Below, in pieces: positions 24,172 to 31,722 of a stretch of DNA of 36,250 bases (the stretch's first letter is position 1; every line of letters begins with the position of its first letter). A program made the position numbers and the translations under genes. The stretch comes from Paracoccaceae bacterium (lineage in GTDB: Bacteria > Pseudomonadota > Alphaproteobacteria > Rhodobacterales > Rhodobacteraceae), in contig JAGRMG010000033.1 of NCBI GenBank assembly GCA_020441385.1, positions 1 to 36,250 on the forward strand. The letters are read 5' to 3'. The notes beneath the pieces were generated by a model. The model saw only the letters and a list, made by a program, of their open reading frames with translations. It searched no databases and was not told where the DNA came from.

Positions 24172-25377
24172 TCACAATATGCCCTCGTCGCGCAGCGCGG
24201 CGATGTCCTCGGCGCTCAGGCCCAGTTCGCCATAGATCTCGGCATTGTCCTGCCCGGGCGTCTGCGCACCCAGCCATTCGATATCGCCGGGAGTTTCGGT
24301 CAGCTTGGGCGCGATACCCGGCACCGCCAGATCGCCAAAACGCGGGTCGGGGATACGGCGGATCATGTCGCGCGCCCTGAAATGCGGATCGGCCATGATA
24401 TCGGCGATGGAATAGATCGGCCCGTAGACCACGCCGTGCCGGTCCAGCCGGGCCTGCAATTCCCCCGCCGTGAGGGTTCGCGTCCAGTCCGCGATCAGCC
24501 CGTCCAGTTCCTCGGCATGTTCGCCGCGCAACAGATGCGTGGCATAGCGCGGATCGTCGGCCAGTTCCGGGCGGTCCATCGCGGCGCACAATCTGCGGAA
24601 CATCGGGTCGAGATTGGCGGCAATGACGGTCCAGCCGCCATCGCTGGTCGGAAAGCTGTTTGAGGGCGAGACGTTCTTCAGCCCGGTGCCCGACGGTTCG
24701 CGAACGACACCGCACTTGTCATATTCGGCGACCGAACTTTCCAGCATCGAAAAGCAGCTGTCCACGATCGAGGCGTCGACCACCTGGCCCCTGCCGGCGC
24801 CGGCATCGCGCCAGTAGAGCGCCATCAGCAACCCCTCGAAGGCGAACAGCGCGGTCAGCGTGTCTCCCAGCGAGATGCCGAACCGCGGCGAGGGCTGGTC
24901 GGGAAACCCGTTGACATAGCGGATTCCGCCCATCGCCTCGCCGACCGAGGCAAAACCGGGGCGCGCGGCATAGGGGCCGGTCTGGCCGAACCCCGACACC
25001 CGGACGATGACCAGCCCGGGGTTGATCGCGTGCAGCTCCTCGGGGCCCAGGCCCCATTTTTCCAGCGTTCCGGGTTTGAAGTTCTCGATCAGCGCATCGG
25101 CATCGGCCAGCAGCCGGCGCACCAGTTCCTGACCGCGCGCCTCGCGCAGGTTTGCGGTAACGGATTTCTTGTTGCGCGCCAGGATCGGCCACCACAGCCC
25201 CATGTCGTTATAGCGGTTGTGCCCCCAGTTGCGCATCGGATCGCCCGAACCCGGGGTCTCGATCTTGATCACGTCGGCCCCGAAATCCGCGCATCTCGTG
25301 CCGACGAACGGACCGGCCAGAAGCTGGCCCATCTCGACGATCCTGAGACCCGCCAGCGGGCCGGCGCGCTCACTCAT
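24172..25377 (-). CDS. Class III CoA-transferase (CaiB/BaiF/formyl-CoA transferase family)
   Basis: The 401-residue enzyme transfers CoA between carboxylic acids. Family landmarks are LRIVEMGQLLAGPFVG, FGADVIKIETPGSGDP, the KPGTLEKWGLG helix and RVSGFGQTGPYAARPGF. The catalytic aspartate is Asp172 in ISLGDTLTALFAFEGLL, matching Asp169 of formyl-CoA transferase. The length is normal. The start overlaps the 3' end of the hydrolase gene by 8 bp. In the operon it probably activates the transported acid or an intermediate as a CoA thioester, setting up cleavage by a lyase of the HMG-CoA-lyase type encoded in the neighbouring operon. Confidence 0.93.
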   Translation of the reverse strand: MSERAGPLAGLRIVEMGQLLAGPFVGTRCADFGADVIKIETPGSGDPMRNWGHNRYNDMGLWWPILARNKKSVTANLREARGQELVRRLLADADALIENFKPGTLEKWGLGPEELHAINPGLVIVRVSGFGQTGPYAARPGFASVGEAMGGIRYVNGFPDQPSPRFGISLGDTLTALFAFEGLLMALYWRDAGAGRGQVVDASIVDSCFSMLESSVAEYDKCGVVREPSGTGLKNVSPSNSFPTSDGGWTVIAANLDPMFRRLCAAMDRPELADDPRYATHLLRGEHAEELDGLIADWTRTLTAGELQARLDRHGVVYGPIYSIADIMADPHFRARDMIRRIPDPRFGDLAVPGIAPKLTETPGDIEWLGAQTPGQDNAEIYGELGLSAEDIAALRDEGIL

Positions 25378-26185
25378 TGTCCTCGACCTCCTTCAGGAAC
25401 CCCAGCACCGCATCCGAGAACCGCCCGCGCATCTCCTTTCCGGCAACCACATGCGCCGCCCCCTCGAGCACCAGGCCGCGGGCACCGGGTATCGCCCGTT
25501 CGATCGGTACCGTCAGGCGCGGCCCGTTCACCGTATCCAGCGGACAGTGAATGATCAGCGTGGGCGCGACGATCTGACCCAGGCGGTCCGTGGTGTCATG
25601 GCCCAGACACGCCTCGATCAGCCTGGCATGCGCCTCATAGCGGCCGTTCAGTTCGCTCCACGGGCCTTGCGGACCCAGCAGGCGCCGGTGGTTTTGCAGA
25701 TAGAACCGCTCTTCGAACGACCACAGGCAGACGAGTTTCTGAAACGCCTCCCAGCCCATGATCCGGTGACAGTCGCGAAACATTTCCAACTGGTGGCGCA
25801 ACAGGGCGTCGGGTTTGCTCCAGGTGTTCATGTTGATCATGGAGCGCACCAGGTCGGGGCGGTTGATCGCCATTTCCTGGGCGATGCAGGCGCCCATGCC
25901 AACCAGACCGACCACATGCACCCGCTCGAGGCCGAGCCGATCAAGCAACCCGGCGGCATCCTCGGCATAAAGCCGCATCGAGGGTGGAACCGAAAGATCG
26001 TCGCCCGACGCGGCCAGGCCGCGATGATCGAAGATGATCGCGCAATAGCGATCGGTCAGGCCGCGCGCCAGGTGGTGATGGCCGCCGTGACAATAGCTGC
26101 CCCAGCCGCCCATGCACAAAACCGGCGGGCCATCGCCGTGAACCTCATAGTACATGTCATGGCCGTTGATCTGCAGGCTGGGCAT
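25370..26185 (-). CDS. Alpha/beta-hydrolase fold protein with an altered nucleophile elbow
   Basis: The 271-residue protein has the alpha/beta-hydrolase fold: MYYEVHGDGPPVLCMGGWGSYCH (oxyanion region), IIFDHRGLAASGDD, and later the acid Asp217 (CPLDTVNG) and His245 (EGAAHVVAG). The nucleophile elbow, normally G-x-S-x-G, reads VVGLVGMGACIAQE (92-104), with no serine, and the elbow residue is most simply Gly. The acid and histidine remain. It may therefore be inactive as a hydrolase, bind a ligand, or use different chemistry. ATG at 26185 with a GGGAG site was chosen over a longer start at 26314. It is the first gene of the ten-gene operon. Confidence 0.85.
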   Translation of the reverse strand: MPSLQINGHDMYYEVHGDGPPVLCMGGWGSYCHGGHHHLARGLTDRYCAIIFDHRGLAASGDDLSVPPSMRLYAEDAAGLLDRLGLERVHVVGLVGMGACIAQEMAINRPDLVRSMINMNTWSKPDALLRHQLEMFRDCHRIMGWEAFQKLVCLWSFEERFYLQNHRRLLGPQGPWSELNGRYEAHARLIEACLGHDTTDRLGQIVAPTLIIHCPLDTVNGPRLTVPIERAIPGARGLVLEGAAHVVAGKEMRGRFSDAVLGFLKEVEDNE

Positions 26186-26425
26186 GCCGCGCTCCCGAAT
26201 TCGGCTGCGCCAACGGCCCGCCGGCAAGGGCGGCGGCGCTGACTTTCCGGTCTTGGTCAAGGCAGGATCGAATACAAAATTTCCAAAGTCAAGCGACGTG
26301 AAGCCACCGAACACCAGACTTTCGGATCCTGGATTACATCAGTGCAACCGGGTAATTTCATGATAAAACTTATATTTATACGGCATTTCGCCGTTCGCTC
26401 AGCGCGGTCGCGGAATGTCGAACCT

Positions 26426-26454
26426 TTGGCTGGAAGTGCGTGATTGTGTACGAT
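26426..26454 (+). promoter_or_regulatory. Promoter-like element of the YrdC-GntR-PrpD operon
   Basis: A -35-like TTGGCT at 26426-26431 is separated by 17 bp from a -10-like TACGAT at 26449-26454. The -10 box lies inside the operator-like site at 26443-26454, so a bound regulator would block RNA polymerase. The predicted start is about 50 nt before the YrdC-like ATG. Hexamer scores are modest. Confidence 0.45.
26443..26454. promoter_or_regulatory. GntR-type operator-like site 1
   Basis: The sequence ATTGTGTACGAT is nearly identical to the sites at 31500-31511 and 31635-31646 and resembles the GTATAC-centred palindromes bound by GntR/FCD-family regulators. It overlaps the likely -10 box of the plus-strand operon that encodes the GntR regulator itself, suggesting autoregulation, and may also serve the divergent operon. 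Confidence 0.65.
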
Positions 26455-26511
26455 ACTCTGCGACACGACTTGCCGCGAATCGACGGCGAATGCAGACGGG
26501 ACCGGACGACA

Positions 26512-27189
26512 ATGACAGCAGAGGCCGACGCAGAACGCATATTCCGGACCGTCTCGCGGGGCGGCGTCGCGGTGTTCGGCGTCGATGTCGGCTATGCCAT
26601 CGTCGGCCATGGCGGCGACGCCATCGCGCGGATCTTCGCGATCAAGCAGCGCAGTTTCGCCAAGCCTTGCGGCTGCTTCGGCAATTGGGAGATGTTCGAA
26701 CAGATCATCGACGCCGATGCCCGGGCGCGCAGGTTCGTCTCGGCGGTCATCCATGACCACGGCTTGCCGCTGTCGATCGTCGGGCGCTTCCGGCCCGATC
26801 ATCCCATCCTGGCCAATGCGCCGGACTTCACCCGCCGGCACGCCACCAAGGGTGGTACGATGGATCTGCTGATGAACGCCGGCGCGCGCCACGACGCGCT
26901 GGCCGCGCTGGCGCTCGAACACGGCATCGGCGTGTTCGGATCGTCCGCCAACATGTCGCTGGGCGGCAGCAAATACGCCTTCGAAGATGTCGAACCGGCG
27001 GTGCGCAGCGGCGCCGATCTGGCGCTCGATTGCGGCGCCACGCGGTATTCGCACCCGCAAGGGCTGGGATCGACCATAATCGATATGGACAGCATGCGGC
27101 CCTTCCGGATCGGCATCGCGTTCGACGATATCCGCCGCATCGCCGCAACGGAATGTGGTATGGACATACCCGGCCAGGTGATCCGATGA
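26512..27189 (+). CDS. YrdC/Sua5 (TsaC-like) domain protein of unknown substrate
   Basis: The 225-residue protein has the YrdC fold, known for making threonylcarbamoyl-AMP in tRNA modification. It keeps the nucleotide-binding KQRSFAKP motif (45-52), SSANMS (144-149) and the terminal GST-type strand (GLGSTIID). The N-terminal T-x-T-x-YGL motif of TsaC is replaced by GVDVGYAIVG, and the middle of the protein does not match the usual PGPxTLIL segment. It is therefore probably a paralog with a different carbamoyl- or adenylate-type substrate, not the housekeeping enzyme. ATG at 26512 was chosen over 26440 because the operator and promoter lie between them. It is the first gene of the operon with gntR and prpD. 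Confidence 0.75.
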   Translation: MTAEADAERIFRTVSRGGVAVFGVDVGYAIVGHGGDAIARIFAIKQRSFAKPCGCFGNWEMFEQIIDADARARRFVSAVIHDHGLPLSIVGRFRPDHPILANAPDFTRRHATKGGTMDLLMNAGARHDALAALALEHGIGVFGSSANMSLGGSKYAFEDVEPAVRSGADLALDCGATRYSHPQGLGSTIIDMDSMRPFRIGIAFDDIRRIAATECGMDIPGQVIR

Positions 27190-27229
27190 TGAACGCGGCC
27201 CGGCCGGGCACGCAAACAGGCGAATCCCG

Positions 27230-27895
27230 ATGAATGCATCCGAACAGGCGTATCATTTCGTCAAGAACGCCATTCTGTCGGTCGAATACCCGTCGGGCAG
27301 CCGCCTGCCCGAAGAGCAGATCGCGACCGAACTCGGGGTCTCGCGCACGCCGGTGCGCGATGCGCTGCGGCGCCTGCAATCCGAGGGTCTGATCGAATTC
27401 ATCCCCAACGCCGGGGCGCGTGTGGCGTCCTGGGGGGTCTCCGAACTGACCGAAACGACGCATATGCGCAGCTTTCTCGAAGGCTATGCCGCCGAACTGG
27501 CGGCGCAGAAGATCACCGCCTCGGAGCTGGCCGGGCTGGAGGATTCGACCGCCCTGATGGAGGCCGCCGCCCGCCGAACCGGCACGCCGGACCTTGAGGC
27601 GGTCAGCGAAGCCAACCTGTGCTTTCACCGCCAGATCGCCGAAGCGGCGCGCAACTCGCATCTGCTGACCGCGATCAACCCGCTGTGGCACTACCCGCTG
27701 GTGATCCGCAAATTCGCCCTGTTCAACCCCGAACGCCTTGAGTTGAGCATCCGGCATCACCGCGAGATCCTGGCGGCGCTGACGGTCGGGGATGCGAACT
27801 GGGCCGGGGCGATCATGCGCGCGCATATCCATTCGGCCCGCCCGTTCGACCGTCAGCTGACGGCGAACGATGCCGGCGGATCCGCGGGAACCTGA
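27230..27895 (+). CDS. GntR family transcriptional regulator, FCD subfamily
   Basis: The 221-residue regulator has an N-terminal winged helix-turn-helix (about 1-70, LPEEQIATELGVSRTPVRDALRRLQSEGLIEFIPNAGARV) and a C-terminal FCD ligand domain. Likely metal ligands are Asn129, His133, His177 and His199 (the last two in HHREIL and MRAHIH). Such regulators usually repress catabolic operons until an acid or CoA metabolite binds. ATG at 27230 overlaps the stop codon of a 15-codon mini-ORF, suggesting translational coupling. It most likely controls the neighbouring operons through the GTATAC-like sites described separately. Confidence 0.93.
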   Translation: MNASEQAYHFVKNAILSVEYPSGSRLPEEQIATELGVSRTPVRDALRRLQSEGLIEFIPNAGARVASWGVSELTETTHMRSFLEGYAAELAAQKITASELAGLEDSTALMEAAARRTGTPDLEAVSEANLCFHRQIAEAARNSHLLTAINPLWHYPLVIRKFALFNPERLELSIRHHREILAALTVGDANWAGAIMRAHIHSARPFDRQLTANDAGGSAGT

Positions 27896-27922
27896 GATTT
27901 CACCGCAAAGGGAACCGCCCGC

Positions 27923-29287
27923 ATGGGACAGCTGACCGAAAGCCTGGTGCGGTTCATCGAGGAAATGCCCGCCCGCACCATGCCCGACGGCGCCGGCGAT
28001 GTCGTCGGCACCGGGTTCTGCGATGCCATCGGCGTCATGATCGCCGGGCTGGGTGAACCGGTGCATCGGGCCGCCCTCGCGGCGGTGCACGAACGCGCCA
28101 GCCGGCCCGAGGCACGGATCGCGCTGGGCGCGCAACGCTGCGCCACGTCCGACGCGGCCATGGTCGGTGTCGTTGCCGCACACGCGCTGGATTACGACGA
28201 TTACGCGTTTTCCAACCATGTCAGCGCGGTTCTGGTCCCCGCGATCCTGGCCGAGGCCGAACATCTCGGTGCCGATGGCGCCATGATGGTACGCGCCTAT
28301 GTGGCAGGCTACGAGGTCTGGCGCGTGCTGATGAAACGCGAACCTGACGATTTCTATGCCCGCGGCTGGCATCCGACCGCCGTGCTGGGCGGCTTCGGCG
28401 TGGTCGCGGCGATATCGGTGCTGCATCGCCTGGACGCCCCGCGCATCCGCAACGCGCTGGGTCTGGCGGTGGCGCAGGGCGGCGGCGTGATGGCGAATTT
28501 CGGCTCCATGGCAAAGCCGTTTCAGGGCGGCCACGCGGCGCAGGGCGGCATTGCGTCGGTTCGCCTGGCACTGGCGGGAATGGATGCGGGCGTCGATGCG
28601 CTGGATGGCGAGAACGGCTTGCTCATGGCGCTGTCGCCCGAACGCCGGATCGACGCAACGACTCCGGCCGACACGCTGGGCCGCGATTGGGGCATCCTGG
28701 ACGAGCGGCTGAACATCAAGCGCTACCCCACCGTGGGCGCATCCCAGCGCAGCGCCGATTGCGCGGTGCAGATCCATCATGCCCATGCCCCCCGAATTGC
28801 AGGGATCGCGCGAATTCGCGCCCATATCAGCGAGAAACACGACCGCGTCATGCCGATCCACGCGCCGCAGACCGCGCTCGAGGCCAAGTTCAGCCTGGAA
28901 TTCGCCGTCGCCGCGGGCCTGATCGCGGGCGAGGTCGGGTTCGCGCAGCTGACCGACGCCTTCGTGCGGCGCGACGACGTGCAGGCGCTGATGCGCCGGA
29001 TCGAACGAGTCGTCGGCCCCGATGACGACCCGGAGTTTTCCGCCGGTGCGCGGGCCGACATCGTGCATCTGGACATGGCCGACGGGCGGGTGATCTCCGG
29101 CCCCGAGGTGACGCGGTGGCGTGGCCACGCCCGCAACCCGATGACCGCGGACGAACTGAAGGCAAAGTTCATGGATTGCGCCGCACGGCGGATCGGAACC
29201 GCCGAGGCAGGCGCGCTGTTCGATCAGATGCGCGCAATAGCCGCGCTGCGCTCGGTTCGGGATATTCCCGTGATTGCGCCGCGCTGA
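27923..29287 (+). CDS. MmgE/PrpD family protein, second copy
   Basis: The 454-residue protein is a close relative of the one at 20239-21600, sharing AHALDYDDYAFSNHVSAVLVPAIL, AGYEVW, DDFYARGWHPTAVLGG, GGVMANFGSMAKPF and IKRYPTVGASQRSADCAV. Both have the normal family length and no signal peptide. It follows gntR by 27 bp and ends 9 bp before the convergent amidase gene. Divergence is highest in the C-terminal half, so the two copies may act on different isomers or steps. Confidence 0.9.
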   Translation: MGQLTESLVRFIEEMPARTMPDGAGDVVGTGFCDAIGVMIAGLGEPVHRAALAAVHERASRPEARIALGAQRCATSDAAMVGVVAAHALDYDDYAFSNHVSAVLVPAILAEAEHLGADGAMMVRAYVAGYEVWRVLMKREPDDFYARGWHPTAVLGGFGVVAAISVLHRLDAPRIRNALGLAVAQGGGVMANFGSMAKPFQGGHAAQGGIASVRLALAGMDAGVDALDGENGLLMALSPERRIDATTPADTLGRDWGILDERLNIKRYPTVGASQRSADCAVQIHHAHAPRIAGIARIRAHISEKHDRVMPIHAPQTALEAKFSLEFAVAAGLIAGEVGFAQLTDAFVRRDDVQALMRRIERVVGPDDDPEFSAGARADIVHLDMADGRVISGPEVTRWRGHARNPMTADELKAKFMDCAARRIGTAEAGALFDQMRAIAALRSVRDIPVIAPR

Positions 29288-29296
29288 AATCGCGCC

Positions 29297-30583
29297 TCAG
29301 CGCGCCCCGACGACCGGCGCGACCGCTTCGGCCACCGCCAGCAGCGCGGCATCGGCCAGTCGCGGCGCGACGATCTGCACGCCGACCGGCAATCCGTTCG
29401 GCCCCGTCGCGGCAGGCAGCGTGATGCAGGGGCCGTGCATCGCGGTCCACATCCGGTTGAAGATCGCCTCGCCCGTGGACAACAGCCCGACCGGCGCCTC
29501 GCCGATCACCGATGGCGTCAGCCACGCATCGTATCCGGCAAAGGCATCGTCAAAGGCCATGGTCCCCCGCGCGATCAGGTTCGCAGCCCGGCGCACATCG
29601 TCGTGGCTGCGCCCCTTCGTGTTTTCCACCTCGTCGCGGAATTTCGGGTGCAGATCGGCATAGCGCCCGAGATATTCGGCGCGGTAGGCGCCCCGCCCCT
29701 CCCAATGCATGATCACGTCCTGCGCGTCGGTAAGCGCGTCAAAGACCTGCGGGCCCTGAACGTCGGCCAGCGCGGCGCCCGCACCCGCCAGCGCCTGCGC
29801 CGCCCGCTCGATCGCGGATACGGTTTCCGGTGCCGCCCGGTCCCAGTGCGGCCCGCGGAACACGCCGATGCGCAGCGCCCCCGGATCGGGCGGCGCGGCG
29901 GCGGAGTCGATGACGCCCAGCGCCCGAGCCGTCAGCGTCAGATCGGCGGCGGACCGGCCGAAGAATCCGATCGTGTCCAGCGATTGCGAATAGACCTTGG
30001 TACCCTCGGTCGAAATCAGGCCATAGCTGGGTTTCATGGCGTGGGCGCCGCAGAACGACGCCGGCCGGATCACCGATCCGCCGGTCTGGGTGCCCAGTGC
30101 GACCGGCACCTGCCCGTCGCCGACCGCCGCCCCCGACCCGCTGGACGACCCGCCCGGGGTGCGGGTGGTGTCATGCGGATTCGCGGTGGCGGCGGTGCGA
30201 CCGTGGGATGCGAATTCCACCGTGTCGAGCTTGCCCAGAATGACCGCCCCGGCGCTGCGCAGGATCGACACGCAGGCCGCATCGCGCGCCGGGCGGAACC
30301 CGGAATAAAGCGGTGAATTGTACTGTGTCGGCATGTCGCCGGTGTCGATCATGTCCTTGATGCCGACCGGAACGCCGTGCAACGGGCCGCGCACCGGCCC
30401 GTCATCGCAGGCCCGCGCCTGCGCCATCGCCAGTGCCGGATCGAGGAACGCCCAGGCCCGCACCGCCGGATCGCGTTCGGCGATCCGGTCGAGGCAGGAG
30501 CGGACCAGTTCGGCGCTGGTCAACTCCCCCCGCGCAATGGCCGCGGCGGCCAAGGCCGCGGAAAGGTCGCAGGGTCGGGTCAT
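29297..30583 (-). CDS. Amidase signature family enzyme
   Basis: The 428-residue enzyme hydrolyses an amide to acid and ammonia. The catalytic Ser-cisSer-Lys triad is visible: Lys76 in VGIKDMIDT, Ser146 in the GGSSSGSGAAV loop and the nucleophile Ser170 in GTQTGGSVIRPASFCG. The spacing of Ser146 and Ser170 (24 residues) equals that in known amidases. The protein lacks GatA's glutaminase partners, so it is a stand-alone amidase. Its start overlaps the VOC gene stop as ATGA. It could act on a half-amide product of imide ring opening. Confidence 0.93.
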   Translation of the reverse strand: MTRPCDLSAALAAAAIARGELTSAELVRSCLDRIAERDPAVRAWAFLDPALAMAQARACDDGPVRGPLHGVPVGIKDMIDTGDMPTQYNSPLYSGFRPARDAACVSILRSAGAVILGKLDTVEFASHGRTAATANPHDTTRTPGGSSSGSGAAVGDGQVPVALGTQTGGSVIRPASFCGAHAMKPSYGLISTEGTKVYSQSLDTIGFFGRSAADLTLTARALGVIDSAAAPPDPGALRIGVFRGPHWDRAAPETVSAIERAAQALAGAGAALADVQGPQVFDALTDAQDVIMHWEGRGAYRAEYLGRYADLHPKFRDEVENTKGRSHDDVRRAANLIARGTMAFDDAFAGYDAWLTPSVIGEAPVGLLSTGEAIFNRMWTAMHGPCITLPAATGPNGLPVGVQIVAPRLADAALLAVAEAVAPVVGAR

Positions 30584-31479
30584 GTCGCACTGTCCTCATG
30601 CGCGCCGGCCGTATCGCGGCCGCGCGAATTCGCCCCCAGAAACTCGACGATAACACCGCCGGCACGATCCGGCGAGGCCCAGATGCGGTCTTCGCCCGAA
30701 GTGGCCGCGATACCGGCGGCGTCGAGAAACGCGGCGCTCTGGCCCGGATCGCGGCTGTGCACGGCGAATGCGGCCAGCCAGGGCAGGCCGGGCGCCGTGA
30801 CGCCGGGAAACCGGGCGGCCAGACCGGCGGCGTCCAGCATCCGCACCTGCACGGCGCCGGCATCGACGATCCATTCGCCGTCACCGGGGCGGGCCTGCGA
30901 ACCGACGATGTCGCCAAGCCGGCGGGCCGTCTCCTGCGGCCGCTCGCAGCACAGGCTGAGCGATGCCAGCCCGCAGGCGCCGTTGGGATGGTCGTTCAGC
31001 GCGGGATCGAACACCAGATCGCGATCCAGATGTTCGACCTCGCACAGGAACGCCTCGGGGAACTCGGCCTCGGGTATGCGGAACCAGCGGAACCGGGCCA
31101 GCCCCGACCCGCCGGGATAGGACACATGCCGGCCGGCCAGCGCCGGGGCCGGCGCCAGGCTGCCCCCGCGCTTCAGGCGGGCCTGCTGCGCATCCGCGTC
31201 CGCGGTTCGCAACACCACGATATGCAGCCCCCAATAGCGCGCGATGGCATCGCGCAGATGATGCGCCGAGCGATCGCCCCGAACCGCCGTCAGTTCGACA
31301 TAGCTATCGCCGAACACCAGATGGCTGTTGACCTGGCCCATCGGGGTCGCGCCCCCGTTTTCGTCCAGCGCCACCAACTCGCACCGGGGCGCCACGCGAA
31401 AGCCAAGCCGGCCGAACGCGGCTTCCAGCGCATCCAGGTCCGGCCCGACGATTCCGATATGGTCCAGTTCAGCGGTCAT
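30580..31479 (-). CDS. VOC/glyoxalase-like domain protein
   Basis: The 299-residue protein starts with a VOC module (MTAELDHIGIVGPDLDALEAAFGRLGFRVAPR, residues about 1-130) and has a second, more diverged half ending in a long strand region (VIVEFLG). It matches the Glyoxalase-like (PF13468-type) family. The first conserved His7 and Glu/His candidates suggest a metal site, but the full set cannot be confirmed. The ATG at 31479 lies only 21 bp from operator site 2. The amidase gene follows with a 4-bp overlap, making a two-gene operon. Function is unknown; an isomerase, epimerase or dioxygenase of the pathway is possible. Confidence 0.75.
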   Translation of the reverse strand: MTAELDHIGIVGPDLDALEAAFGRLGFRVAPRCELVALDENGGATPMGQVNSHLVFGDSYVELTAVRGDRSAHHLRDAIARYWGLHIVVLRTADADAQQARLKRGGSLAPAPALAGRHVSYPGGSGLARFRWFRIPEAEFPEAFLCEVEHLDRDLVFDPALNDHPNGACGLASLSLCCERPQETARRLGDIVGSQARPGDGEWIVDAGAVQVRMLDAAGLAARFPGVTAPGLPWLAAFAVHSRDPGQSAAFLDAAGIAATSGEDRIWASPDRAGGVIVEFLGANSRGRDTAGAHEDSAT

Positions 31480-31499
31480 GCCCGGGGCTTTGTCTCATT

Positions 31500-31511
31500 A
31501 TTGTATACGAT
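31500..31511. promoter_or_regulatory. GntR-type operator-like site 2
   Basis: The sequence ATTGTATACGAT lies 21 bp upstream of the VOC/amidase operon. On the minus strand it contains TACAAT, a good -10 match, so a bound regulator would block transcription. It is identical in 11 of 12 positions to site 1 (26443) and in 11 of 12 to site 3 (31635). Confidence 0.7.
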
Positions 31512-31623
31512 TACGGTACCGACGCCCGTGCGCCGATGATTCGCAGGCTATCGCGTTGCACCAATTGCAATCAAGATAATAGTTCATGTATCACGCCGAC
31601 GCATAATGGGTGTCCCAACGGAC

Positions 31624-31655
31624 TTGACGGGCAGATTGTATACGTTATTGATATT
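31624..31655 (+). promoter_or_regulatory. Promoter of the second TRAP operon
   Basis: A good -35 box, TTGACG, at 31624-31629 is followed after 16 bp by a weak -10 candidate TATTGA (31646-31651), or after 20 bp by GATATT (31650-31655). Operator site 3 fills the spacer. The leader to the dctP start is roughly 60-70 nt and includes a GGAGGG ribosome site at about 31711. Confidence 0.5.
31635..31646. promoter_or_regulatory. GntR-type operator-like site 3
   Basis: The sequence ATTGTATACGTT sits between the -35 and -10 regions of the second TRAP operon, the classical repressor position. Together with site 2 it makes the 243-bp divergent region (31480-31722) the control point for both the VOC/amidase and TRAP/lyase operons. 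The rest of that region shows no gene. Confidence 0.7.
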
Positions 31656-31722
31656 GGGATCAGCCCCGCATGCGGCGTCCGGCTGTCTTCGTCATGGGGC
31701 GGACCAACCTGGAGGGAACCAC

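Larger units (their letters stand above)
26186..26511. other. 326-bp divergent control region (hydrolase operon / YrdC-GntR-PrpD operon)
   Basis: No gene is seen. The region holds an AT-rich island at about 26355-26390, conspicuous in this GC-rich DNA, including TATAAA (minus strand, 26380-26375) that could be the -10 box for the ten-gene operon, although no good -35 accompanies it. A clear operator-like site lies at 26443-26454, and a weaker copy sharing the TATACG core is at 26373-26384. The two divergent operons probably share this control region. Confidence 0.6.

Noticed and set aside
26828-29128. A 766-residue open frame on the minus strand
   Set aside because: It is antisense to the YrdC-like, GntR and PrpD genes and has no family-like motifs.
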